Shown here one piece after another: positions 9,601 through 17,202 of a stretch of DNA of 53,537 bases. The notes under the pieces were generated by a model that ran no database searches, had not been told where the DNA came from, and saw only the letters and a program-made list of their open reading frames with translations. This stretch comes from Spirochaetota bacterium (GTDB lineage: Bacteria > Spirochaetota > UBA4802 > UB4802): the NCBI GenBank assembly GCA_040756435.1, contig JBFLZD010000025.1, positions 1 through 53,537 of the forward strand, in the 5' to 3' direction. The translations under genes were made by a program, and so were the position numbers. Position 1 is the first letter of the stretch; each line of letters starts with the position of its first letter.

Positions 9601-10611
9601 TCACCAGCAAAGGCCCAAAAGGTGTAAGCTATCCTGGCAATTTCTATCATTACTGTAGATCCATTCATTATTGTACCTGTTATGAGCACCGCTTCTTCCA
9701 GTGAGTACTGGTGTTACTGCTAATGTAGTATTTGATGTTGTGGCAGAAGTATGTGTCCAGCCATCACAGGTATAGCCACTATCGCAAGAACCATCCTGTA
9801 GACTACCTGACCACCAGTAACCACTACATACCCCTAAAGTATCTAGTGTGTCAATTATTGTGCCATCAAGCAAATCATACCAGTTATATGCAACAAGAGC
9901 ACCCCCTGGAGAATAAATAGCCCAATCTGTTGGAACGCCATAGTGTTCAGGGAAATTAATAATTGCATCAGTACTGTCAATGCTAATAAAGGCAATATAA
10001 TTATCCTGTGGTAAAGTAGGATAATCGTTGAGTAACGATTTATGCACAAGATCATTGATTTCCATACGTGCGCTGCTTAGTGATGAAGCCATTGCGCCAT
10101 TGTATGTAGCAGCGCTAAAGAGAAATATTCTTCCTTTTGTGATAAATGTTGCAGGATAATAAATGGAAATATTATTATCAGGGTCACGTACACAAACATT
10201 GACAAAATATTGCTTCCCAAACAGTAAATTTGTTACTATTTGCTCGGTTATAGGCTCATTGGACCATTTATCTTCTTCAAGAAGTCCAGACTGAAGAATT
10301 TCTTCCAATGAAAAAAGAGTCAATGTACGGCTAACAACAACCTGGTATTGTAATGATTCAGAGGGAGAGTTGTCAGTTGCTAACGTCCATTGTACTTTTG
10401 CTGAATTTTCTGTAATATTCCCTACTATTAAGAGGCCATTATTCCCGGGTATGGGTGCAGTACTATTTGAAAAAGTAGTAGTATAAGCATTTTCCTGATC
10501 TATAATAGTATTAAAATTGTCATTTGTACATGAAATAAAATATATAATAGAAATGACCATTAATGCAATAATGGTAATCCTCTTTTTGAAATGTATGAAT
10601 CTATTTGTCAT
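9601..10611 (-). CDS. Surface-type lipoprotein, fibronectin III-like plus DUF1554-like domain
   Basis: This 336-residue protein has a charged N-terminus, a hydrophobic segment and a lipobox-like FISC, so it should be lipidated at Cys27. Residues about 60-165 resemble a fibronectin type III fold (ENSAKVQWTLATD, FGKQYFVNVCVRD). The C-terminal half, starting RIFLFSAATYNGAM and ending with several Cys and Trp (CDGWTHTSATTS, CQDSLHLLGLCW), looks like DUF1554, a family expanded in Leptospira lipoproteins. This assignment is by pattern only. It is the first gene of the minus-strand signalling operon, so its expression may be tied to the sensor. A long AT-rich gap lies upstream. Confidence 0.65.
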   Translation of the reverse strand: MTNRFIHFKKRITIIALMVISIIYFISCTNDNFNTIIDQENAYTTTFSNSTAPIPGNNGLLIVGNITENSAKVQWTLATDNSPSESLQYQVVVSRTLTLFSLEEILQSGLLEEDKWSNEPITEQIVTNLLFGKQYFVNVCVRDPDNNISIYYPATFITKGRIFLFSAATYNGAMASSLSSARMEINDLVHKSLLNDYPTLPQDNYIAFISIDSTDAIINFPEHYGVPTDWAIYSPGGALVAYNWYDLLDGTIIDTLDTLGVCSGYWWSGSLQDGSCDSGYTCDGWTHTSATTSNTTLAVTPVLTGRSGAHNRYNNEWIYSNDRNCQDSLHLLGLCW

Positions 10612-10820
10612 AAAAATAACATAGTAAAAATTGCAATTAATTTAAAATCACCCCAAACCATATTAAAGTAATAAAATTACCAATATTTTACAACTTTTTT
10701 AGAAAATATTTTTAAAAATTTTAAAATTCATAGGTTATTTATATCATAAATATATAAATATAATTTGTAAATGTGTACATTAATGCTTATTGAGGCAGTT
10801 TTTTCCTGGTTTCATGGATT

Positions 10821-10944
10821 AAAAATTATGGGCACCTATTAAAACTGCTTTCGTCGGAAATTATTCATACAACGGAAAACGGTTTTACCATTTATATGGT
10901 GACTACAAGGAAACATCCGAAAAAACAATTTTTAGAATTTTCCC
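10821..10944. repeat. 124-nt repeat, copy A
   Basis: It aligns without gaps to 11503-11626. By hand I count 95 identical positions of 124. Within it, AAAACTG (10841-10847) can pair with CGGTTTT (10880-10886), forming the base of a hairpin that is also possible in copy B. It is non-coding in both copies. It may be a structured RNA or the remnant of a small mobile element. Confidence 0.75.
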
Positions 10945-11005
10945 TATTTGTTTTAATAAATAAATACATATATCAAATATTATAAAAATTGAATGGAATG
11001 TACAT

Positions 11006-11057
11006 GGGGTGTACACTATATTCATTATGAAATTTTTTAAGGAATTATTGCTGAAAA
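11006..11057. repeat. 52-nt repeat, copy 1
   Basis: It matches 36006-36057 at 49 of 52 positions without gaps. The core runs from TACACTATATTCAT to AATTTTTTAAGGAATTA. Just before the core here is a short hairpin, GTACA/TGTAC. It lies between repeat copy A and the tRNA promoter. Confidence 0.8.
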
Positions 11058-11112
11058 ATTTCCAAAATGATGTAATTTTTTGAAAAGTAGGAATAATTGA
11101 AGTATTTTTTAT

Positions 11113-11142
11113 TTGACACTAAAATACTATTATTTATATAAG
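11113..11142 (+). promoter_or_regulatory. Sigma-70-type promoter for the tRNA genes
   Basis: TTGACA at 11113-11118 and TATAAG at 11137-11142 are separated by 18 bases. Transcription would start about 50 bases before tRNA-Lys. Confidence 0.6.
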
Positions 11143-11201
11143 GTTCATTCTTTTTCATTATTTACAGTTTATTGTAATATTTACAAAACCGTTTTTTGCA
11201 G

Positions 11202-11274
11202 GAGTCGCTAGCTCAGTCGGTAGAGCAACTGCCTTTTAAGCAGTGGGTCCGGAGTTCGATTCTCCGGCGACTCA
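11202..11274 (+). tRNA. tRNA-Lys (anticodon TTT)
   Basis: A 73-nt cloverleaf folds by eye. The acceptor stem is GAGTCGC/GCGACTC, the D arm contains GCTCAGTCGGTAGAGC, the anticodon stem is ACTGC/GCAGT with loop CTTTTAA (anticodon TTT), and the T arm is CGGAG-TTCGATT-CTCCG. The discriminator is A. CCA is not encoded. Confidence 0.97.
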
Positions 11275-11276
11275 AT

Positions 11277-11310
11277 AAAATAATATTGACAGTTTCAATA
11301 TTATTTTTTA
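11277..11310 (+). terminator. Hairpin with T tract between the two tRNAs
   Basis: Thirteen A/T-rich base pairs (11277-11289 with 11295-11307) enclose a 5-nt loop, and Ts follow. It may be a weak terminator or a processing signal between tRNA-Lys and tRNA-Glu. Confidence 0.5.
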
Positions 11311-11330
11311 TCTGGTCAGCATAATTAATT

Positions 11331-11403
<73 letters not shown>

Positions 11404-11406
11404 CAT

Positions 11407-11438
11407 AAAAAAGCACCGTTTACAAGCGGTGCTTTTTT
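11407..11438 (+). terminator. Rho-independent terminator after tRNA-Glu
   Basis: The stem GCACCG (11413-11418)/CGGTGC (11427-11432) has an 8-nt loop and is followed by six Ts. An A run on the left extends the pairing. Confidence 0.9.
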
Positions 11439-11502
11439 GCTATTATGCTGATACTATTCATAAATAAAATGTAATTTCTGGGATGTGATTCAGTTAAAAT
11501 AT

Positions 11503-11626
11503 AAAATTTATGAACACCTCTAAAAATTGCTTTCTTCCGAAAACATTCATATAATAGAAAGTGGTTTTATCCTTTATATTGTGCTCACAAGGGAATATAA
11601 GAAAAAACAGTTTTTGGTAGTTTCCC
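11503..11626. repeat. 124-nt repeat, copy B
   Basis: This is the second copy, 100 bases after tRNA-Glu, in the same orientation as copy A and aligned to it without gaps. The hairpin base is AAAATTG (11523-11529)/TGGTTTT (11562-11568). The inner stem CTTTCT/AGAAAG is better paired here than in copy A. The rest of the interval 11439-11686 shows nothing else recognisable. Confidence 0.75.
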
Positions 11627-11686
11627 AATGAATCATTAGATAATAGTTAAAGAGCTAACGTTACCATAGATATGGTTTATTAGTTT

Positions 11687-12145
11687 TTATACTGGGGAGA
11701 TTCTTGTCATATGTATATCAGAAAAACTAACTATTTTATTTAAAAATTCTTTTGATATAAATGTGGGTTTTCGATTAGTTCTGTCTATCACCACTGCACC
11801 CATTTCTATAATAGCTGCAATGGAATTATCATGACAAACTTTATGGAAAAATCTAAAGCTTTTATTCCCAATTTCACCAATTGCGGTTTCAATTATTATT
11901 TCATCATCAAGATGTAATTCCTTCATGAGATTTATAGCAACATCAGCTATAATAAGAGCAGAATTGTTGCCTAAGTCATTTTCATCAAATCCAAGCGAAC
12001 CAAGTACATCTCTTCGTACTATATGAATTATTGAAATAATTTCTGGGATACCCATATGTCCCCAAAGATTAATGTCATTTACATTAATCTTATAATAATA
12101 TGAAAAACTGTAAGACTTGAGAGCATTAAGTTGTATTCGTGGCAT
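11687..12145 (-). CDS. Hotdog-fold thioesterase-like protein
   Basis: This 152-residue protein matches 4HBT-type hotdog proteins, which hydrolyse acyl-CoA or acyl-ACP. The N-terminal strand and helix INVNDINLWGHMGIPEIISIIHIVRRDVL resemble the DxxxxGH...Y...E region near the active site. ALIIADVAINLMKELHLDDEIIIETAI-type strands (about 65-95) complete the fold pattern. The GHVNN sequence common in the family reads GHMGI here, so the substrate or even catalysis is uncertain. It is a solitary gene, very AT-rich, 147 bases downstream of the ferredoxin gene. Confidence 0.6.
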   Translation of the reverse strand: MPRIQLNALKSYSFSYYYKINVNDINLWGHMGIPEIISIIHIVRRDVLGSLGFDENDLGNNSALIIADVAINLMKELHLDDEIIIETAIGEIGNKSFRFFHKVCHDNSIAAIIEMGAVVIDRTNRKPTFISKEFLNKIVSFSDIHMTRISPV

Positions 12146-12292
12146 ATAACAACAACCTTACGTTTTATTTTAATTATTTTGTAATAAACCAATTGTTATA
12201 TATCATTGTCAATAGGAATTTAATCATAATAATAATCATTATGCGTAGTATGAATGTAATGAATACAGTGTATTTTGGTTTTGGGTAATATA

Positions 12293-13351
12293 TTAAAAAG
12301 TGCTTCGTGATTTACTTTTTTTCCTGTACCAGTCATCCTGATCCTTTGGTGGCAATGTATCCTGTGATTTGTCTTTATGTATAAGGCTAATTGCATTATT
12401 TTGACAGGTAGAAACACAAAGCCCGCATCCAATGCATTTGTCCTGTATAATAGAACGAATTCCATCCGTATTCTGTATAGCCTGAATCTGGCACCGTGTT
12501 TCGCAGGTGCCGCATTGAGTACACAATTCAGGATTAATGGCTGCATAATAGTGTGCATTTACTGTCTGTGGCATACCAAACCGGGCAGCAATCAGCTGAA
12601 CACAACAACAGCCGCAGCAATTGCATATAAAGTAATGCCCTTCCTGTATATTGGCTGTCATATGAACAAGTGCAGCATCCTCTGCCATCTTGAGTATTGA
12701 TAGCGCTTCCTCTTTGGTAATAATTCTTCCTGCATGTGGGTGATTATCAAAATCATTGGGTAATTGTGAGATAGATAAGCATACTTCTCGTGGCTTATTA
12801 CATCCTCTGTTAAGAAGGGCCGTCTGCTTTTTGCATATACATTCATTGACCGCAAATGATCTTGAGTTATTAATTATGGCAGATAGCTGCTCATATGGCA
12901 TGGGTGATGAATGAGATTGCACATGCTGTTCAATGGGGATTACCTGCATTATCTGAGGTTTAGGCGTTAAAAAGTAAGGACCGACAGTTTTTATGTATTT
13001 TGCATGAAGGCGTGCAAATTCCTGGTCTATAAACTTTTGCTGCAATTCGTAAATGCCCAGTATCCATGGGACGGCATTATAGGTTTTGATGTTGCCAACA
13101 GTATGGCATTCAATAAGCCCACGGTTCCACATACTTTCTAAGTGGTTCGATAGATATTCTTTATTCAGACCGGTACGGGTAGCTATCTGATCTACTGTTT
13201 CCTTTTCCAGTGTAAGTTTGCAGAAAAGTTCAGCGTCCTGGGGTGTAAATATTTTCTTCAAAAGCTCAAGTTCAATGCCAGTATCAGTACGGGGGAACCC
13301 GTTTGGCATTGAATTGAGATAATCAGCTAATATATGATAACTATCGCTCAT
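12293..13351 (-). CDS. Winged-helix/4Fe-4S ferredoxin fusion protein
   Basis: This 352-residue protein starts with a MarR/ArsR-like winged-helix region (about 28-95: VDQIATRTGLNKEYLSNHLESMWNRGLI). A middle region follows with Cys in NECICKKQ (about 171-173), C184 and C191, and then the very Cys-rich F241-ICNCCGCCC-250. The C-terminus has two classical ferredoxin clusters, C277/C280/C283/C287 and C306/C309/C312/C316. It is soluble and cytoplasmic. Such proteins occur in anaerobes with roles in electron transfer or redox sensing that are not settled. No partner enzyme adjoins it. It is divergent from the TetR gene, with 328 bases between. Confidence 0.75.
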   Translation of the reverse strand: MSDSYHILADYLNSMPNGFPRTDTGIELELLKKIFTPQDAELFCKLTLEKETVDQIATRTGLNKEYLSNHLESMWNRGLIECHTVGNIKTYNAVPWILGIYELQQKFIDQEFARLHAKYIKTVGPYFLTPKPQIMQVIPIEQHVQSHSSPMPYEQLSAIINNSRSFAVNECICKKQTALLNRGCNKPREVCLSISQLPNDFDNHPHAGRIITKEEALSILKMAEDAALVHMTANIQEGHYFICNCCGCCCVQLIAARFGMPQTVNAHYYAAINPELCTQCGTCETRCQIQAIQNTDGIRSIIQDKCIGCGLCVSTCQNNAISLIHKDKSQDTLPPKDQDDWYRKKSKSRSTF

Positions 13352-13679
13352 AAAAACATCTGAAGCCTGGTAGTAAATTTATAAGACCCATGCATGTAAG
13401 TGTTCCATTATTTATAAATAATTACCGGCATAAACAAGAAACACAACGAATAATTTTAAAAAATGCATTGAACAATAAATACAGCAAACTCCATGATCAT
13501 GATAATGACATGTATAAATTGAAGATAGTGTTGTTTTGGGCATACATTGGTAAAAAGTTGGGAAATGCTATAACGTGAAAATTTTTTTAAAATTTTACAA
13601 TAGCAGTAGAAAAAATTCTTGACAAGGAAACGACCGGTCTACTATATAATGAATTGGAAACCATTAAAGGATAAGTGCT
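13352..13679. other. Divergent intergenic region with the TetR promoter
   Basis: Apart from the promoter and palindrome at 13619-13650, this 328-base interval is AT-rich and shows no supported gene. A 62-codon frame at 13390 has no ribosome binding site and low-complexity content. Confidence 0.6.
13619..13650 (+). promoter_or_regulatory. Promoter with palindromic operator for the TetR/molybdoenzyme operon
   Basis: TTGACA lies at 13619-13624. The -10 is TATATA (13643-13648, 18-base spacer) or TATAAT (13645-13650, 20-base spacer). A perfect palindrome, GACCGGTC, lies at 13632-13639 in the spacer. A repressor bound there would block RNA polymerase, and the gene 30 bases downstream encodes a TetR protein. 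Autoregulation is inferred. Confidence 0.65.
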
Positions 13680-14303
13680 ATGCTTCAAAAACAGAATACA
13701 AAACATGATATTGTTGCCATAAGCGCAAGCCTTATGCATTTAAAGGGTTTTAATAATACCGGGATTCAGGAAATACTACAAAAAGCTAATATCCCCAAAG
13801 GCTCATTTTATCATTATTTCAAAAATAAAGAGGAATTAGGTCTTCACGTTATTGATTATTATACTAAAATTATTACTTCAATATTTAAACAGTATTTACT
13901 GGATACCACCGTTCTGCCGCTTGAAAGACTGGATAATCTCATTACATTTTACGCGCAGCATTTTAAAAAGATGAAATACAAATTGGGCTGTCCCCTTGGC
14001 AATTTTTCATTGGAGATGGGCGATCTGAGTGAAGAATTCAGAGTAAAACTGTATGGCTCAATAGATACGCTTATTTCGATCATTGAATCCTGTCTACAGG
14101 AAGCACAAACAGGAGGCCAGATTGCTGATACTATTGATACGCGTAAGGCTGCTGAATTTATTTTCCAGAGTTTTGAAGGGGCGTTGCTTCACATGAAGGT
14201 TTCTAAAAGTGACAGGCCTTTACTGGTATATAAAGATGCCGTTAAGCTCTATTTACAGGGAAAAAGAGCAATCGTCATCAAGAGCGGTACCGGGTCATCC
14301 TGA
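13680..14303 (+). CDS. TetR/AcrR-family transcriptional regulator
   Basis: This 207-residue protein has a TetR DNA-binding domain at about 8-55, with the hallmark GFNNTGIQEILQKANIPKGSFYHYFKNKEELGLHVI. The C-terminal ligand domain contains GCPLGNFSLEMGDLSEEFR (about 101-119), a pattern of the NemR/AcuR branch that often senses reactive small molecules through Cys; here one Cys is in that motif. It probably represses its own promoter through GACCGGTC and so controls the molybdoenzyme operon. The AAAGGA sequence sits 8 bases before the ATG. The last three codons and the stop lie in a dispersed repeat (14294-14320), so the C-terminal tail has been remodelled. Confidence 0.88.
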   Translation: MLQKQNTKHDIVAISASLMHLKGFNNTGIQEILQKANIPKGSFYHYFKNKEELGLHVIDYYTKIITSIFKQYLLDTTVLPLERLDNLITFYAQHFKKMKYKLGCPLGNFSLEMGDLSEEFRVKLYGSIDTLISIIESCLQEAQTGGQIADTIDTRKAAEFIFQSFEGALLHMKVSKSDRPLLVYKDAVKLYLQGKRAIVIKSGTGSS

Positions 14304-14320
14304 GCAAAGCGAAGGATCTC
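14294..14320. repeat. Dispersed GTCATCCTGAG...GGATCTC repeat at the end of the TetR gene
   Basis: This 27-base imperfect palindrome belongs to the same class as GTCATCCTGAACTTGATTC-type sequences at 23984 and 23571. It supplies the stop codon TGA (14301-14303) of the TetR gene. Confidence 0.7.
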
Positions 14321-14347
14321 TTACTTTTATAGGAGGAGGAGGGAAAT

Positions 14348-16588
14348 ATGGGTCAGTGGAAAAAAACAGGTTGCGTGCTATGCCCACAAAACTGCGGGCT
14401 TGAGGTTGAAATAGAGAATAACACAATTGTGAAAGTGCGCGGCGATAAAGATAATCCCCGCAGCAAAGGGTATGTGTGCAGGAAAGGAACCAATATAATG
14501 TATCATCAACACCATGATGAACGATTGCAATATCCATTAAAACGAACTGATAAAGGTTTTGTGCGTATTTCATGGGATCAGGCAATCGAAGAAATAGCTG
14601 CAAAACTAAAAGAAATTATTGCCACCTATGGTCCTAAATCATTTGCATACGTTGGTGGCGGCGGGCAGGGCTGTCATTTTGAGGCAGCCTTTGGTGTTAC
14701 TTTAATGAGAGCTATCGGCTCTCAGTATTACTACAATGCGCTGGGGCAGGAGCTCACCGGCTTATTCTGGGCATATGGCAGGGTGGCAGGAAAGCAATAC
14801 AAATTTATGATTCCCGACGAACATAATACCGATGTACTGGTAGCATGGGGATGGAATGGGATGGTAAGCCATCAGATGCCAAGAGCGCCGCTTTTTTTGC
14901 GTGAATTTGCAAAAAATCCTGAAAAGCTTCTTGTGGTGATTGATCCACGAAAATCAGAAACCGCAGAAATTGCCGATATTCACTTGCCAATACGGCCCGG
15001 TACCGATGCCCTGCTTACCAAAGCCATGATTGGGCTCATACTGCAGGAAGACTGGGTTGACCATGCGTACATTGACAAACACGTAAATGGATTTGAACAG
15101 ATTACAAAGTGGTTTTCAAATTTTGATGTCAAAAGAGCCATTGAAGCGTGTGGCCTCACGTACGAAGATGTAAAGGAGGTATGCAGGCACATACGGTTTA
15201 AAAAGGCATGCGTTCACCCCGACTTAGGTGTGTATATGAATAGACACAGCACGCTGACTACATATTTACAGATAGTGCTATTTGCTATCACCGGAAACCT
15301 ATGCGTCCCTGGCGGGAATGTAATACCAGGAACGCTGATGCCAATAGTATCGCATAGTGATGAGCGCGATGAAAGAACCTGGCGCACCGTAGCAACCGGA
15401 TATCCGGCTATTGCTGGGGTGTTCCCACCCAATGTACTCCCGGAAGAAATATTAAACGATAACCCCGAACGAATCAGAGCGGTACTATGCACACAGTGCA
15501 ATCCGCTGCGCTCGTTTGCCGACACGGCCATGTATGAAAAAGCTTTTAAAAGCCTTGACCTTCTGGTTGTTGCGGAAATTGCGATGACTGAAACGGCAAA
15601 GCTGGCTCATTATGTGCTCCCTGCCCGGACGGGATATGAATCGTGGGATGGGACATTTTTCACTTGGACATGGCCGGAAATTTATTTCCAGATGCGGCGT
15701 CCGGTTGTTGAGCCTGAGGGTGAGCAGATTGAACTGGGCGAGATTCATTTACGCATTGCCGACAAAATGGGCCTTATACCTGAAATACCTCAATCGCTTC
15801 AGGAAGCAGCGGATAAAGATAGACTAACATTTGGCATGGCGCTTATGGAGTATATCAATAAAAATCCACTATCATTGAAGGTTATACCCTTTATAGTTGG
15901 GAAAACGCTGGGCAGGGTAATGGGTTCCGTTCATCTTGCTAGTTTGTGGGCGCTTTTAATGAACGCACCAAAAAGCTTTAAACAATGTGCAGCACGCGTG
16001 GGGTTTTCAAAGGGGCCGCTTATGGGTGACGATATATTTAAAGCAATCATCGATAATCCACAGGGCTTGTGGATTGGCAAGTCTGATCCTTTAGACAATT
16101 TTTTCGATTTAAGTACTGATGATCGAAAATTGCATATCTATATACCGGAGATGGATGATCGGTGCAATGAGGTCACGGTTGAAAATGAAATCAGGGAAAT
16201 TGAATCCCGAAAAGAATATCCATTTATTCTATCTGCGGGAAGACATTATCCGTATAATGCAAATACATTAATGAGAAATCCCGCATGGAATAAGGGAAAG
16301 AGAGTATGTACCTGTATTATGCACCCTGATGATGCAAACGAACTCAATATGAAAGACGGCGATATGGTCAGGGTAATAACCGAAGCGGGTTTTGTTGAAC
16401 TGGAATTGGAAGTGACCGAGCAAACTGCGCGAAAATACCTAATGATTCCTCATGGGTTTGGGCTTGAGTATGGAGGCAAAACAACAGGAGTTAATGTCAA
16501 TTCTTTGACCAGAAATACTCACCGCGACAGGTTTGCCGGCACACCGTTTCACCGGTATATTCCGTGCAGGGTGGAAAAAGTTTCATAA
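14348..16588 (+). CDS. Cytoplasmic molybdopterin-dependent oxidoreductase, single [4Fe-4S]
   Basis: This 746-residue protein belongs to the DMSO reductase/formate dehydrogenase superfamily, whose members bind bis-MGD and transfer oxygen atoms or hydride. The N-terminus has the cluster motif C-x2-C-x3-C (CVLCPQNC, residues 9-16) and a later C in YVCRKG. There is no Tat signal, so it is cytoplasmic. The C-terminal molybdopterin-binding domain is visible in SAGRHYPYNANTLMRNP and GDMVRVITEAG. In the region that normally carries the Mo ligand (Cys, Sec, Ser or Asp) it reads NALGQELTG, so the ligand is unclear. A strong GGAGGAGGAGGG precedes the ATG. The neighbours FmdE-like and MOT1 support a molybdenum role. 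The substrate is unknown. Confidence 0.85.
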   Translation: MGQWKKTGCVLCPQNCGLEVEIENNTIVKVRGDKDNPRSKGYVCRKGTNIMYHQHHDERLQYPLKRTDKGFVRISWDQAIEEIAAKLKEIIATYGPKSFAYVGGGGQGCHFEAAFGVTLMRAIGSQYYYNALGQELTGLFWAYGRVAGKQYKFMIPDEHNTDVLVAWGWNGMVSHQMPRAPLFLREFAKNPEKLLVVIDPRKSETAEIADIHLPIRPGTDALLTKAMIGLILQEDWVDHAYIDKHVNGFEQITKWFSNFDVKRAIEACGLTYEDVKEVCRHIRFKKACVHPDLGVYMNRHSTLTTYLQIVLFAITGNLCVPGGNVIPGTLMPIVSHSDERDERTWRTVATGYPAIAGVFPPNVLPEEILNDNPERIRAVLCTQCNPLRSFADTAMYEKAFKSLDLLVVAEIAMTETAKLAHYVLPARTGYESWDGTFFTWTWPEIYFQMRRPVVEPEGEQIELGEIHLRIADKMGLIPEIPQSLQEAADKDRLTFGMALMEYINKNPLSLKVIPFIVGKTLGRVMGSVHLASLWALLMNAPKSFKQCAARVGFSKGPLMGDDIFKAIIDNPQGLWIGKSDPLDNFFDLSTDDRKLHIYIPEMDDRCNEVTVENEIREIESRKEYPFILSAGRHYPYNANTLMRNPAWNKGKRVCTCIMHPDDANELNMKDGDMVRVITEAGFVELELEVTEQTARKYLMIPHGFGLEYGGKTTGVNVNSLTRNTHRDRFAGTPFHRYIPCRVEKVS

Positions 16589-16632
16589 TAATTTGGGCGA
16601 TAGTTATGTGGATTATATAATAAGGATTTCTT

Positions 16633-17202
16633 ATGAAAACAATCTGCGGCTACTCAATTGAAACTTACATGTCCATGGTAGAGAAATTTCATGGCAGCGT
16701 TTCGCCGGGAATCATTATTGGTGGTTTTATGGTACATACACTATGGCAACACCGCAATCCTGAAAAACTGTACGACTTTCTATGCGAAACATCCGTGTGT
16801 CTTCCTGATGCGATACAACTGCTTACTCCCTGCACGTACGGCAACGGATGGCTCAAGGTGGTTCACACGGGCCGCTTTGCCATGGCTATGTTTGATAAGC
16901 ATACCGGCGCCGGAAGACGGGCATATCTAGACGCACAAAAATTGGAACCGTATGAAGCAATTAAAGACTGGTTTTTTAAATTAAAGCCAAAAAAGATGCA
17001 GGATAAAGACCTTCTCATTCATCAAATAATTGACGCAGGGGAAACAATAGTATCGGTACAGGATGTACACATTGGACAGGCTTACCTTGGAAAAGAAAGA
17101 TTGGGTTCGGTGGGGATATGTCCAGATTGCGGCGAAGCATATCCGCAAAAGGACGGCAACCGGTGCACTGTTTGTCAGGGACTGCCCTTATATGAAAAGT
17201 AA
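16633..17202 (+). CDS. FmdE-family protein with C-terminal zinc ribbon
   Basis: This 189-residue protein resembles FmdE, a family named from a subunit of formylmethanofuran dehydrogenase and often found next to bacterial molybdoenzymes. Residues 10-150 carry the family fold, with DAIQLLTPCTYGNGWLKVVHTGRFA. The C-terminus is a zinc ribbon, CPDCGEAYPQKDGNRCTVC. The usual HGHxCPG metal motif is replaced by HGSVSPG (about 19-25): the second His and the Cys are both Ser. The gene overlaps the transporter by 11 bases and follows the molybdoenzyme by 44. A role in maturing or feeding the molybdoenzyme is inferred. Confidence 0.8.
   Translation: MKTICGYSIETYMSMVEKFHGSVSPGIIIGGFMVHTLWQHRNPEKLYDFLCETSVCLPDAIQLLTPCTYGNGWLKVVHTGRFAMAMFDKHTGAGRRAYLDAQKLEPYEAIKDWFFKLKPKKMQDKDLLIHQIIDAGETIVSVQDVHIGQAYLGKERLGSVGICPDCGEAYPQKDGNRCTVCQGLPLYEK

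Larger units (their letters stand above)
10612..11201. other. Non-coding interval upstream of the tRNA pair
   Basis: This stretch of about 590 bases is strongly AT-rich, with stops in all frames. It holds copy A of a 124-nt repeat (10821-10944), copy 1 of a 52-nt repeat (11006-11057) and a probable promoter for tRNA-Lys (11113-11142). I see no supported gene in it. Confidence 0.7.

Noticed and set aside
10612-11201. A 6S-like RNA upstream of the tRNAs
   Set aside because: The repeat there forms a short hairpin, not the long rod with a central bubble.
13390-13578. 62-codon ORF between the ferredoxin and TetR genes
   Set aside because: There is no ribosome binding site, the composition is like the surrounding AT-rich DNA and no family is recognisable.
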